From: Lachnospiraceae bacterium
Lineage (GTDB): Bacteria; Bacillota; Clostridia; Lachnospirales; Lachnospiraceae
Direction: 5' to 3'
Length of the DNA: 11,708 bases
NCBI GenBank assembly: GCA_003520205.1
Contig: DOVG01000070.1
Coordinates: forward strand, 1-11,708
The notes beneath the pieces were generated by a model, which saw only the letters and a program-made list of their open reading frames with translations, was not told where the DNA came from and did no database searches. Positions 1 to 7,126 of the stretch are shown here, piece after piece (position 1 is the stretch's first letter; each line of letters opens with the position of its first letter). A program made the translations under genes and the position numbers.

Positions 1-37
1 TAAAATCTAAATAATTATCATTCATATAATTTACCAT
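1..37 (-). CDS. Probable start of a further minus-strand gene (partial, runs off the window)
   Basis: An ATG at 37-35 on the minus strand opens a frame with no stop to the window edge, reading MVNYMNDNYLDF. The previous in-frame codon is TGA (38-40), so a start must lie here; the ATG at 25-23 is the alternative. It begins about 30 bp after the stop of the LuxE-like gene, so it would be next in the same transcript. In other genomes LuxE-type synthetases are often paired with a LuxC-type acyl-CoA reductase, but twelve residues are too few to say. No convincing ribosome site is visible, which lowers confidence. Confidence 0.3.
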   Translation of the reverse strand, partial: MVNYMNDNYLDF

Positions 38-68
38 TCATTTAAATTATCATTCCACCCGCACACGT

Positions 69-1244
69 TTATCTCTCAAAGGTATCACTGCATCCTCGAA
101 TCTCAGCATTCTTGATACGTCCAAGTATCTTGATATACTTGCCTTTTCTTCCACATGGGCAGTCATCTTCACCAAGAAACATTCCCCGATCTTCAGTCAA
201 AAGTACATGCCCTGGGTAAGACTCAGGAAGTACAGATACAACCTCTACCAGACCTTCTTCTCCTAAATCAGCCTCTGAATAATCAAAAGGTCTTCTAATT
301 ATCACATCTGAATACGAAGACACATGCATATGACCTTCATCACATTCCATATAGATCGTACCTGTCTGCTCTACCATACCATAATAATCATGGACATGTT
401 CTATACCACACAGATCCTTTAGTGTCTTCTTAAACTCTTCAGAAGAAACTGATTCAGACTCAAGCTTCTTCCAGCCACCGCCATGAATCAGAACGCCTTT
501 CGATAAATCGATCAGGTACTGTCCATTATCGGATGACAGTCTCTCCTCTGTAAGCTTCTGAAGCTCTCTTACAAAATACTGCCATATCATGAAAGTAAAG
601 CCAAAGAGAAAAATCCTCTCGCCCTTGTACTTATCCAGAAAGTTCTTCAGTCCTTCTACATCCAGATTCATATTTTCATCAAATGCAAAAAATCTCTCTC
701 TTGCAAATATAGAGAAGCCCAGTATTCCAGCCCCTCGCGCCGTGAATAGTCTTCTGTCCTTTATTACCGCAGAAGTATCCAGCACTATCATTGGAAGACG
801 TTTCTTTCCTATAAAATCCGAAACTATCGCTGTAAGAACTTTAGTCTGATTACGTGATGTCTCCTTATCAAGATAAATCTTAGATCTTGCCTGACCTGTT
901 GTCCCCGAAGAAGTCATGGTCTTAACAACTTCTTCATCTGATACACTCTTTAAATCGTATTCTTTAAATAGGCGCACCGGAAGAAATGGAATGTCTTTAT
1001 AATTCAAATTATGTAAACCAGTGGTATCTTGCTCAATCGTTTTAGCAGAACCCTGCTCATCACTATTCTTGATCCCCTGCTCAAATCCATCCAAGTCGAA
1101 TCCCCGGGCATCAAACATAGCCCTGTAAAGCTCACAGGAATTATAATGATGTCTTGTGAGTTCACAGAGATGTTCATTCAGATATTTTGTTTTTGATGCT
1201 TTGTCCAGTTCATATGGACTGTTAAACAAAAGCTGATTTTCCAC
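69..1244 (-). CDS. LuxE-family acyl-protein synthetase (adenylate-forming)
   Basis: This 391-residue protein matches the LuxE family, which activates a fatty acid with ATP as acyl-AMP and loads it on an enzyme cysteine for reduction or transfer. Visible landmarks are the adenylate-forming phosphate loop TSSGTTGQAR at residues 111-120, HGGGWKK at about 254-260, DYYGMVEQTG at 287-296, the TEDRG segment at 350-354 and a C-terminal CxCGRKGKY segment (362-370) followed by LGR. Length and the N-terminal HHY/CELYR region fit a full-length member. The start is GTG at 1244, directly after the TAA of the upstream remnant and in the same frame; AAAAGG lies about 11 bases before it. In low-GC anaerobes such genes occur with acyl-CoA reductases and surface polysaccharide genes. 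It is not expected to concern bioluminescence, as no luxAB is seen here. Substrate unknown. Confidence 0.85.
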   Translation of the reverse strand: MENQLLFNSPYELDKASKTKYLNEHLCELTRHHYNSCELYRAMFDARGFDLDGFEQGIKNSDEQGSAKTIEQDTTGLHNLNYKDIPFLPVRLFKEYDLKSVSDEEVVKTMTSSGTTGQARSKIYLDKETSRNQTKVLTAIVSDFIGKKRLPMIVLDTSAVIKDRRLFTARGAGILGFSIFARERFFAFDENMNLDVEGLKNFLDKYKGERIFLFGFTFMIWQYFVRELQKLTEERLSSDNGQYLIDLSKGVLIHGGGWKKLESESVSSEEFKKTLKDLCGIEHVHDYYGMVEQTGTIYMECDEGHMHVSSYSDVIIRRPFDYSEADLGEEGLVEVVSVLPESYPGHVLLTEDRGMFLGEDDCPCGRKGKYIKILGRIKNAEIRGCSDTFER

Positions 1245-1406
1245 TTACTTTACAACCTTTTCAAAATCTGATGCCGGGTACTTGCACCATGGGCATATAA
1301 AAGCTTCACTGATAATGGATATATTGAAATCCTTAGCTTCAAGAAGCATATCATGTGTATAGTTAAGCTTATTCACCGCAAAGGAAATCCTGTTAATATC
1401 AAACAC
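1245..1406 (-). pseudogene. Remnant of a flavin reductase-rubredoxin fusion protein
   Basis: The minus strand encodes 53 residues ending in TAA at 1247-1245. The first part (NRISFAVNKLNYTHDM, then FNISIISEA) resembles the FMN-binding flavin reductase domain, in which 'NK..YTHD' and 'F.vSvlSE' are typical. The last part, CPWCKYPASDFEKVVK, resembles the second metal-binding half of a rubredoxin-like domain. The middle of the reductase and the first rubredoxin cysteine pair are missing, and so is the N-terminus: the frame is closed by TGA at 1409-1407. A large in-frame internal deletion plus 5' loss explains this best. The stop codon touches the GTG of the LuxE-like gene, so the parent gene was probably its operon partner. 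Family reading is from memory of the motifs; no alignment was run. Confidence 0.7.
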
Positions 1407-1414
1407 TCATTTTT

Positions 1415-1433
1415 ACTTTTGACACTTATGTCA
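1415..1433. repeat. 19-bp copy of the end of the structured element
   Basis: The sequence acttttgacacttatgtca here is identical, in the same orientation, to 11604-11622 at the edge of the hairpin-rich element near the right end of the window. It includes a 5-bp hairpin (TGACA-CTTA-TGTCA). It lies 6 bp beyond the stop that closes the broken flavin reductase frame, so it may mark an insertion or deletion scar. Flanking bases on either side do not match between the two sites. Confidence 0.6.
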
Positions 1434-1600
1434 GATTATATCCTATTTAAGAGAAAAAATCATTAACTACTCTCTCATCATAACAAATAATCGATCAACA
1501 GGCTTCCTTTACAACGAATATAATATAAAACCACTAGTGCATTTATCTTCTATCTTTTTTTAATGATTAATACATAAAAAATTATAATATGAATCAAGAA

Positions 1601-1636
1601 AAAAATCACTAAGTTTTCCTAAACCCAGTGATTTTT
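1601..1636 (-). terminator. Rho-independent terminator of the phosphonate operon
   Basis: A 10-bp stem (AAAAATCACT with AGTGATTTTT) encloses a small inner stem GTTT/AAAC with loop TCCT. Read on the minus strand it follows the stop of the PEP mutase gene by about 14 bases and runs into a T-rich tract. The rest of the 1407-1649 gap is AT-rich and shows no gene; it must carry any promoter for the LuxE-like gene, but only weak -10-like boxes are seen. Confidence 0.8.
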
Positions 1637-1649
1637 CTCTCATTATTTT

Positions 1650-2945
1650 CTATATCTCATCAATAAGTGTAATTATCTCTTTTATGGACATTAATCTGTC
1701 ATCCACTTCCTTAGCTCTGTGGTGCTTCAGGATATCCTCTGCAGTCTTCTGCATGGCCGGAAATGCACTCCTTGTCAGCTGGTTTGCGTAGATAACTATA
1801 TTAACTCCGTGCTCTGAAAGTTCTTCCTCTGTGATGGTGTTGAAGGAAGATGGAACTATAACTATCGGTGTATCCTTATCTTCTGCTCTGAACTTGTCAC
1901 AGAACTCCAGTATCTCTGCAGGATCCTTCTTTCGACTGTGGATCATGATTCCGTCAGCGCCGGCCTTTACAAAGGCAAATGCTCTCTCCAGTGCATCTTC
2001 CATACCCTGCTCAAGGATCAGGCTTTCGATACGTGCTATGATCATGAAGTCATCTGTGAGCTGTGCTTTCTTACCGGCAGCTATTTTCTCGGAAAACTCC
2101 TCGATGGTTGCCTGTGTCTGCTCTACCTCTGTACCGAAGAGAGAGTTCTTCTTAAGTCCCTTCTTATCCTCAATGATAACAGCACTTACACCCATTCTCT
2201 CAAGGGTACGTACTGTGTATACAAAATGTTCTGTAAGTCCTCCTGTATCTCCGTCGAAGATAATAGGCTTTGTAGTAACCTCCATGATATCATCAATGGT
2301 TCTGAAACGTGAGGTCATATCAACCAGCTCTATATCAGGTTTGCCCTTTGCAGTACTGTCGCATAGGCTTGAAATCCACATAGCATCGAACTGATCCAGC
2401 TTGCCCTCATTTTCCACAACAGTCTTCTCAACGATAAGACCTGTAAGTCCTGAATGGGCCTCCATAGTCTTAACTATCGGAGTCATCTCGATAAGCTGAC
2501 GAAGTCTCTTTCTTCTATACTCCGGCATAGCCAGTTTCTCTCTCAGCTGAAGATCGATCTTCTTCACCTTTTCATTATAGGTATAAGGGATGTCTACCAG
2601 CTCACCCCCATAGCTCTTTACCAGTTCTTCAACATGGGTTCTGATTGTACACTCCGGACCTGACTGCCAATTGTCGCCGTGAACTACATAGTCCGGCTGG
2701 ATCAGCGTGATCACGTCATCATAAAGCATGTCATCCTGGATAACTACCTCATCCACCCCCTCAAGAGTACGGTAAAGCTTTACCCTGTCCTCCTGGCTGA
2801 TGGTAGGAAATCTATTGTATCTGATAAGCGCTTTATCAGACAGACAACCGACGATAACCCTGCCCAGCTTGCGAGCCTCATTAAGTATATTCAAATGTCC
2901 GTCATGGATTATGTCGGTACAAAAACATGTATAAACAGTCTTCAT
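1650..2945 (-). CDS. pepM: Phosphoenolpyruvate mutase with N-terminal nucleotidyltransferase-like domain
   Basis: The C-terminal two thirds match PEP mutase of the isocitrate lyase superfamily, which rearranges phosphoenolpyruvate to phosphonopyruvate and makes the C-P bond. The diagnostic loop EDKKGLKKNS is at residues 259-268, with DGDTGG (metal site) at 231-236 and ARIESL at 304-309. Residues 1 to about 135 form a cytidylyltransferase-like Rossmann domain with the HDGH signature at 14-17 and HGDNW at 89-93; this fusion is known among PEP mutases, where it may activate a downstream product. At 431 residues it fits a two-domain member. AAGGGGTG precedes the ATG by about 7 bases. It is the last gene of an operon with the aminotransferase and cytidylyltransferase genes. 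Activity of the N-terminal domain is inferred only. The family is also called aepX. Confidence 0.93.
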   Translation of the reverse strand: MKTVYTCFCTDIIHDGHLNILNEARKLGRVIVGCLSDKALIRYNRFPTISQEDRVKLYRTLEGVDEVVIQDDMLYDDVITLIQPDYVVHGDNWQSGPECTIRTHVEELVKSYGGELVDIPYTYNEKVKKIDLQLREKLAMPEYRRKRLRQLIEMTPIVKTMEAHSGLTGLIVEKTVVENEGKLDQFDAMWISSLCDSTAKGKPDIELVDMTSRFRTIDDIMEVTTKPIIFDGDTGGLTEHFVYTVRTLERMGVSAVIIEDKKGLKKNSLFGTEVEQTQATIEEFSEKIAAGKKAQLTDDFMIIARIESLILEQGMEDALERAFAFVKAGADGIMIHSRKKDPAEILEFCDKFRAEDKDTPIVIVPSSFNTITEEELSEHGVNIVIYANQLTRSAFPAMQKTAEDILKHHRAKEVDDRLMSIKEIITLIDEI

Positions 2946-3000
2946 ATATGTGCACCCCTTATTAGTTTTGTTGTTACATTAACAGGTTACGGCATCAATT

Positions 3001-3047
3001 TAGTTATACTGGATTGGAAATCGACATCTAGTTATACTGGATTGGAA
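3001..3047. repeat. 19-bp direct repeat, period 28, duplicating the 3' end of the aminotransferase gene
   Basis: tagttatactggattggaa occurs at 3001-3019 and again at 3029-3047. The second copy is the last codons of the aminotransferase gene (reading PIQYN and stop), and the first copy repeats them just downstream. A slippage or small tandem duplication is the simplest cause. It fills most of the 82-bp gap before the PEP mutase gene. Confidence 0.9.
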
Positions 3048-4158
3048 CCTGAACTCCTATTACATCAAGGGCTTCCTTAAGCACCTTGAAGAAATCTACT
3101 ATATCCGGCTCATCTATGGCCCCCAGTGCACAGAGTCTGAAAGAATGCTTGTCAGCTATCTTGCCGGGATAAATAGTAAATCCTCTCTCATAGCAGTAAT
3201 CATGAACCTTCTCAAAATCCCAGTTAGGATCGTCCGGATAAATTACTGTGGAAACAAGTCCTGCTCTCAGTTCAGGCTTAATAACCTGCTTGAAGCCCAG
3301 CTCATCCAGTCCCTTATTAATGGCATTGAATACTCTTGTGTGACGAGCCCATTTAGCCTCTTCGCCTTCCTTCCAGTATTCCTTAAGTGCCTGGATAGTT
3401 GCATAAATAGTCTGTACCGGTGGTGTAAAATGCATTTCCCCTGTCTTCTCAAAGAATTCATACTGAAGATACAGATTGCAATAATAGGATCTTGTTGGAT
3501 ACTCCTTTGACTTCTCGATGATAGCTCTGTTACCGACTACAAAACTAAGTCCGGTAAATGCCATCAGACCCTTCTGCGCAGAAGCCATGCAGAAGTCAAC
3601 ATTATCCTTTTCTATATCAATAGGTCTCATGGCATAAGTACTTGTGGTATCTACTGTAAATGTAGCTCCGTACTTATGTGCTATAGCACCTATCTCTCTG
3701 ATCGGATTAAGTATACCTGTTCCGGTCTCATTATGAGTTGTATGAACAAGTCCGATATCAGGATTCTTCTTAAAGGTCTCCTCTACAACCGCAAGATTCG
3801 GCTGCTCATCTATAGGAAACTGAAGATCGATATGTGGAATGTTATAATACTGACATATCTCAACAGCTCTTGTACTGTAAGCACCGTTATTTATGACCAG
3901 GACCTTCTTGCCCTCAGGCAGAAGTGAGTTAATGCAGACATCGATATTTATGGTGCCCGAACCACAGAAAAGAACAGATGTATACTTGTCCTGATCTCCG
4001 TGAACTATCTTTACAAGATCCTCTCTGAGGCTCTTCATCAGACTACCGAATTCCTTCTCTCTCGGACAGATATCCGGAACAACCTGTGCGTACTTAACAG
4101 TATCCGTGGTTGTTGACGGTCCCGGGTTAAGAAGTATATTTCTTTTAATGCTTTCCAT
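3028..4158 (-). CDS. 2-aminoethylphosphonate aminotransferase (class V, PhnW-like)
   Basis: This 376-residue protein belongs to the PLP-dependent class V aminotransferases and resembles 2-aminoethylphosphonate:pyruvate aminotransferase. It has the N-terminal LLNPGPSTTTDTV segment (residues 9-21), a cofactor-binding SGT at 67-69, HNETGTG at 142-148, Asp170 in TVDTTS for the pyridine nitrogen, and Lys196 in SAQKG as the Schiff-base lysine. Next to PEP mutase its role is probably biosynthetic, aminating phosphonoacetaldehyde to 2-aminoethylphosphonate. If no decarboxylase is present in the genome, it could instead aminate phosphonopyruvate to phosphonoalanine; the sequence cannot decide. AGAGGA precedes the ATG. 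It lies 73 bp after the cytidylyltransferase gene and 82 bp before pepM, with no terminator in either gap, so one operon is likely. Confidence 0.88.
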   Translation of the reverse strand: MESIKRNILLNPGPSTTTDTVKYAQVVPDICPREKEFGSLMKSLREDLVKIVHGDQDKYTSVLFCGSGTINIDVCINSLLPEGKKVLVINNGAYSTRAVEICQYYNIPHIDLQFPIDEQPNLAVVEETFKKNPDIGLVHTTHNETGTGILNPIREIGAIAHKYGATFTVDTTSTYAMRPIDIEKDNVDFCMASAQKGLMAFTGLSFVVGNRAIIEKSKEYPTRSYYCNLYLQYEFFEKTGEMHFTPPVQTIYATIQALKEYWKEGEEAKWARHTRVFNAINKGLDELGFKQVIKPELRAGLVSTVIYPDDPNWDFEKVHDYCYERGFTIYPGKIADKHSFRLCALGAIDEPDIVDFFKVLKEALDVIGVQVPIQYN

Positions 4159-4231
4159 TTATTTTAATCCTCTGATTATTAATCTATGTATTCCTAACCT
4201 TTTGACAATTTCATATGTGTTGTTCTGCATG

Positions 4232-5119
4232 TTATATGTCGTAGGTGCTGTCAATCTCCTTCAGTTCGCGGAAGGTATCTATCTCCACGATATCCTCATC
4301 GAAACACTCTCTTACTTCCACTGCATAGTTCTCTTTACGATAAACCAGCGGAACCTGCTCCCAGTAGCGCTCTTTTCCACCCGGCGAAGCATAAACAGCA
4401 GCTATATCATCAGAAAGCTTCTCACCATCAGCTTCGTTCCAGTAGGATATACCAACCATCTGCCAGCAGTTCTCTCCGCCGACCTTTTCCTCTTTGATCA
4501 CGCCGTCCTTAACCTCGAAGCACCAGTCATCTGTCCTGTCCTTCTTAATGGCAAGAAAGTCCGAAGTATAATGATACTTCTTGATGATATCCGGATTACT
4601 GATAAGCAGATCAGCCTCGAAGACATATGCATTTGACAAGAGATGCCTTGCCACAAGAGCACTGGATATATTATTTGCTTCGTTATAAACAGGGTTCTCC
4701 AGGAATTTGATCATAGGATACTTATAAAGCAGCTGATCAAACTGTTCAGCGAGATAACCTCTTACTATGTATATCTCATTTATCTCAGCCTTAAGGCAGG
4801 CATCGATTAGATGATCAATGATACGTACACCCTTTACCCTCACAAGAGGTTTTGGTGTGTTAAATGTAATGGGCGCCAGTCTGGAACCAAAGCCTGCTGC
4901 GATAAATACAGCCCTCTTTACCTTGTAAGGTTCAAGAGCAGCCAGCCCCTCACCAGTTATTGAACCATTCTCAACATATCCCAGATCAGTAAGCTCTTTG
5001 ATGGTGCTATTGACCGTCCCAAGAGAATATGATGTGTTCTTTTGGATATCCCTTTGTTTAAGAGGAGTATCCGAATATGCAAGAACGTCTAATATATCGA
5101 ATTGCTTTCTTGAAATCAT
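4232..5119 (-). CDS. Winged-helix/LicC-type CTP:phosphonate (or phosphocholine) cytidylyltransferase
   Basis: The first 65 or so residues form a MarR-like winged helix (QRDIQ, then SLGTVNSTIKELTDLGYV and a wing). The rest is a nucleotidyltransferase of the LicC/PntC group: AAGFGSRLAPITFNTPKPLV is the nucleotide loop, ENPVYNEANNISS and FEADLLIS follow, with the Asp of EAD a likely metal ligand. Beside PEP mutase and the aminotransferase the substrate is most likely 2-aminoethylphosphonate, giving CMP-aminoethylphosphonate for transfer to a glycan or lipid; phosphocholine is the alternative. The start chosen is ATG at 5119: AAAGGA ends 8 bases upstream. An ATG at 5128 overlaps that Shine-Dalgarno site and is unlikely. 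The winged helix may regulate the operon whose promoter lies just upstream, or may be a relic; neither is shown. Confidence 0.85.
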   Translation of the reverse strand: MISRKQFDILDVLAYSDTPLKQRDIQKNTSYSLGTVNSTIKELTDLGYVENGSITGEGLAALEPYKVKRAVFIAAGFGSRLAPITFNTPKPLVRVKGVRIIDHLIDACLKAEINEIYIVRGYLAEQFDQLLYKYPMIKFLENPVYNEANNISSALVARHLLSNAYVFEADLLISNPDIIKKYHYTSDFLAIKKDRTDDWCFEVKDGVIKEEKVGGENCWQMVGISYWNEADGEKLSDDIAAVYASPGGKERYWEQVPLVYRKENYAVEVRECFDEDIVEIDTFRELKEIDSTYDI

Positions 5120-5164
5120 TTCGTTCATCCTTTATCTATAATCTATCAAAATTGAACATGAAGC

Positions 5165-5193
5165 ATTGTATAATAAAAACACCTCAATTTCAA
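5165..5193 (-). promoter_or_regulatory. Sigma-70 promoter of the phosphonate operon
   Basis: On the minus strand TTGAAA (5193-5188) and TACAAT (5170-5165) are separated by exactly 17 bp, close to consensus. A transcript would begin near 5158, leaving a leader of about 40 bases before the cytidylyltransferase gene. The -35 box sits within the loop and descending arm of a 16-bp inverted repeat (5176-5212). Confidence 0.7.
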
Positions 5194-5212
5194 GAGGAAA
5201 TTGAAGTGTTTT
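5176..5212. promoter_or_regulatory. 16-bp inverted repeat overlapping the operon promoter
   Basis: AAAACACCTCAATTTC (5176-5191) pairs with GAAATTGAAGTGTTTT (5197-5212) with one mismatch and a 5-base loop. On the minus strand the arm ends in a run of T, so it could serve as a second terminator for the 5306-6565 gene. Because it covers the -35 box and spacer, it could also be an operator for a dimeric winged-helix protein such as the one encoded just downstream. Confidence 0.6.
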
Positions 5213-5217
5213 CTAGG

Positions 5218-5243
5218 AAAAATCTGCACAGATGCAGATTTTT
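5218..5243 (-). terminator. Rho-independent terminator after the glycerophosphotransferase gene
   Basis: A perfect 11-bp stem, AAAAATCTGCA with TGCAGATTTTT, has a 4-base loop and flanking A/T tracts on both sides. It lies about 60 bases past the stop of the 5306-6565 gene on the minus strand. Its symmetry would let it work in both directions, though no plus-strand gene ends here. Confidence 0.85.
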
Positions 5244-5305
5244 AAGCTCAAATATATGCATCTATACAGATTTTACAATTTATAACGTTAAAAAACAAGA
5301 TTTTT

Positions 5306-6565
5306 TTATTTTAGCTTGCTCTCTATGAAGTCTACCGTCTTCACCGCACCCTTACCGATGTACATCCAGGTCTCTTCTCTGGCCTTGTCTCTTCCGACCT
5401 TATACTCTTCAGAATCAATACAGCTATCAATTACATTTTTGATATTCGGAAAGTCTTTCTCTGAAAGTTCCTTCCCAATAGCCGGAAGGATTTCATAAGT
5501 CCACAGCTCTTCATCTACCCAGGCAGCATCATACTGTGACTTATCAAATTCAGGCGGTACATAGATAACCGGCTTATCAAAAACAAGAGTATAGTCAAAT
5601 ATAACACCTGAGAAGTCTGAAATCATTATGTCAGACTTATAAAGAATATCGAAATTATCGTTATCTCTATTCCAGCTAAGCTTATCTGACTCAGGATATT
5701 TCTTCTGAAGCTCCTCTATCATTTCCTTCTCAGAAGTAAATGACTGCGGATGAGGTCTTATAACTATATTGTAGCCCGTCTTAACCAGTTCATCCAGGAA
5801 TCTGGTTCCATATTTCTTAAGGATACCATTATCCCCCCAGGATGGAGCAAGAAGGACTGTCTTCTCGCCACTTGTATCCTTGGACTGGTCTTTCTTTGAA
5901 TCCTTATCTGCACTCTCTTTCTTAGCCTTTGCCTTTTTGTCATAGGCATCGAATCTCTTCTTCATCTCATCAAGATAAGGAATACCTACGCATTCAAGAT
6001 CCTTCTCAGGAAGTCTTCTGAGTTTCTCAAGAGTTCTGATCTGATCCACCTGATACTCTCCTGAGAGAAGGATTGCATCGTAATAATCAAGCCCGAACAT
6101 CTTATATAATGTAATATCATTCGCTGCATGAGCGATATGAATATAACAGTCAACTTCTTTGGATCTCTTCCACTGGAATACATCAAGACTTGGTGTAGTA
6201 GACAAGACAACATTTGCCTTAAGCATATTCATCTTAGCATAAGCCTTGTTACCTGTTCCTATATACCTTGCTTCGATATGCTTATACTCTTTGGAAAGCG
6301 CCGGATCATCCTCAGACTCAGTCATATATACACAGTCTATCTCACGCTTCTCCAGCTCGTCACATATAGGTTCGAATACATTCCAATATCTCTTATGATC
6401 AGAGAATATAACCAAAGGAATCTTGTCTTCTACCTCAACCTTTCCCTTAGTACGAAACTTCAGCTTCATAATTAGATTACGGAAAAAATAAACCGCCGTT
6501 CCAAAAAGTCCAATCAGTATGGTAAATAACATGCTTCCCGTTCCGGGATCAATGTAAAGTATCAT
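5306..6565 (-). CDS. CDP-glycerol glycerophosphotransferase family protein (TagB/TagF-like)
   Basis: This 419-residue protein resembles the Glyphos_transf family, which moves a phospho-alcohol from a CDP-linked donor to a glycan or polyol chain at the inner face of the membrane. It begins MILYIDPGTGS with a hydrophobic helix at about residues 11-29, then basic residues, consistent with a membrane anchor. Catalytic-region motifs are HIAHAAND at 143-150, RPHP at 270-273 and SDFSGVIFDY at 316-325. Residues about 208-234 are a Lys/Asp/Ser-rich linker. AAGGGAG precedes the ATG by 6 bases. It is followed by a strong terminator, so it is a separate transcript from the phosphonate operon, but position suggests a shared surface-polymer role. 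It might transfer a CMP-activated aminoethylphosphonate rather than glycerol phosphate; that is inference. Confidence 0.87.
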   Translation of the reverse strand: MILYIDPGTGSMLFTILIGLFGTAVYFFRNLIMKLKFRTKGKVEVEDKIPLVIFSDHKRYWNVFEPICDELEKREIDCVYMTESEDDPALSKEYKHIEARYIGTGNKAYAKMNMLKANVVLSTTPSLDVFQWKRSKEVDCYIHIAHAANDITLYKMFGLDYYDAILLSGEYQVDQIRTLEKLRRLPEKDLECVGIPYLDEMKKRFDAYDKKAKAKKESADKDSKKDQSKDTSGEKTVLLAPSWGDNGILKKYGTRFLDELVKTGYNIVIRPHPQSFTSEKEMIEELQKKYPESDKLSWNRDNDNFDILYKSDIMISDFSGVIFDYTLVFDKPVIYVPPEFDKSQYDAAWVDEELWTYEILPAIGKELSEKDFPNIKNVIDSCIDSEEYKVGRDKAREETWMYIGKGAVKTVDFIESKLK

Positions 6566-6682
6566 CAGATACTCCCTTCCAAGTAAAATATTTGTATAGC
6601 TGTATGTATTACTTAATATAACTCACAACACTTTAAACCATCAAAAAGGAAACGTCAAGAGGATGCAGGCATGCGCCTCCAC

Positions 6683-7126
6683 TTATAAATATATTGCAAA
6701 TGGATTATCCTGATCTGGATCATTAAACTGCGCGCAATCTGACATCCAGTGATCCATATTTTCTTTTATTTCATTACATACATAATCATAGTCTGTTTTC
6801 TCCACTATACCATGTTCAAACATACTCTTATAAAACTTTTTTATACTAGCAGCTGTTGTTTTTATGGAACCCGGAGTAGACCACATACATTTTCTAATAA
6901 AAAAATAACCTAAAAAATCATCCAATTCATAAACGCCTTCTTTAATAGTTAAGGTATCATTCCTTAGAAGAAACTCATTGATATAAAAATCCACATTATT
7001 CAAATGGTTAGTAATAGTCTTACTACTTAATCCTTGAAGATCTCCCAAGAATAATTCCAGATACTTTTCATTCTCTTTACGAATTTCTTCACATTTAAGT
7101 TCGTATTCTTCCCAATCAGAGTTCAT
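6683..7126 (-). CDS. Stand-alone SAM-like (recombinase core-binding) domain protein
   Basis: About 147 residues, all alpha-helical in character, with the pattern of the N-terminal core-binding domain of tyrosine recombinases: LSSKTITNHLNNVDFYINEFL (in pieces), then LGYFFIRKCMWSTPGSIKTTAASIKKFYKSM. The catalytic domain with its R-H-R-Y residues is absent and no continuation is found downstream, so it is not an active integrase. Similar short proteins are common in Lachnospiraceae and are usually annotated as recombinases; their function is not known to me. The start chosen is ATG at 7126, 10 bases after AAAGGA; GTG at 7132 lies only 4 bases after it. A broken paralogue occurs at 9865-9924. The gap 6566-6682 after it shows nothing clear. 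Confidence 0.7.
   Translation of the reverse strand: MNSDWEEYELKCEEIRKENEKYLELFLGDLQGLSSKTITNHLNNVDFYINEFLLRNDTLTIKEGVYELDDFLGYFFIRKCMWSTPGSIKTTAASIKKFYKSMFEHGIVEKTDYDYVCNEIKENMDHWMSDCAQFNDPDQDNPFAIYL

Noticed and set aside
1434..1600. TATAAT-like boxes upstream of the flavin reductase remnant and LuxE-like gene
   Set aside because: No acceptable -35 box lies at 16-18 bp; such boxes are frequent by chance in AT-rich DNA.
1831..2394. Long plus-strand open frame opposite the PEP mutase gene
   Set aside because: It is antisense to a clear enzyme gene, and its Ser-rich product reflects the codon pattern of the other strand.
6657..6679. Small GAGG...CCTC symmetry after the recombinase-domain gene
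   Set aside because: The stem is only 4 bp and no T tract follows on the minus strand, so it is not a supportable terminator.
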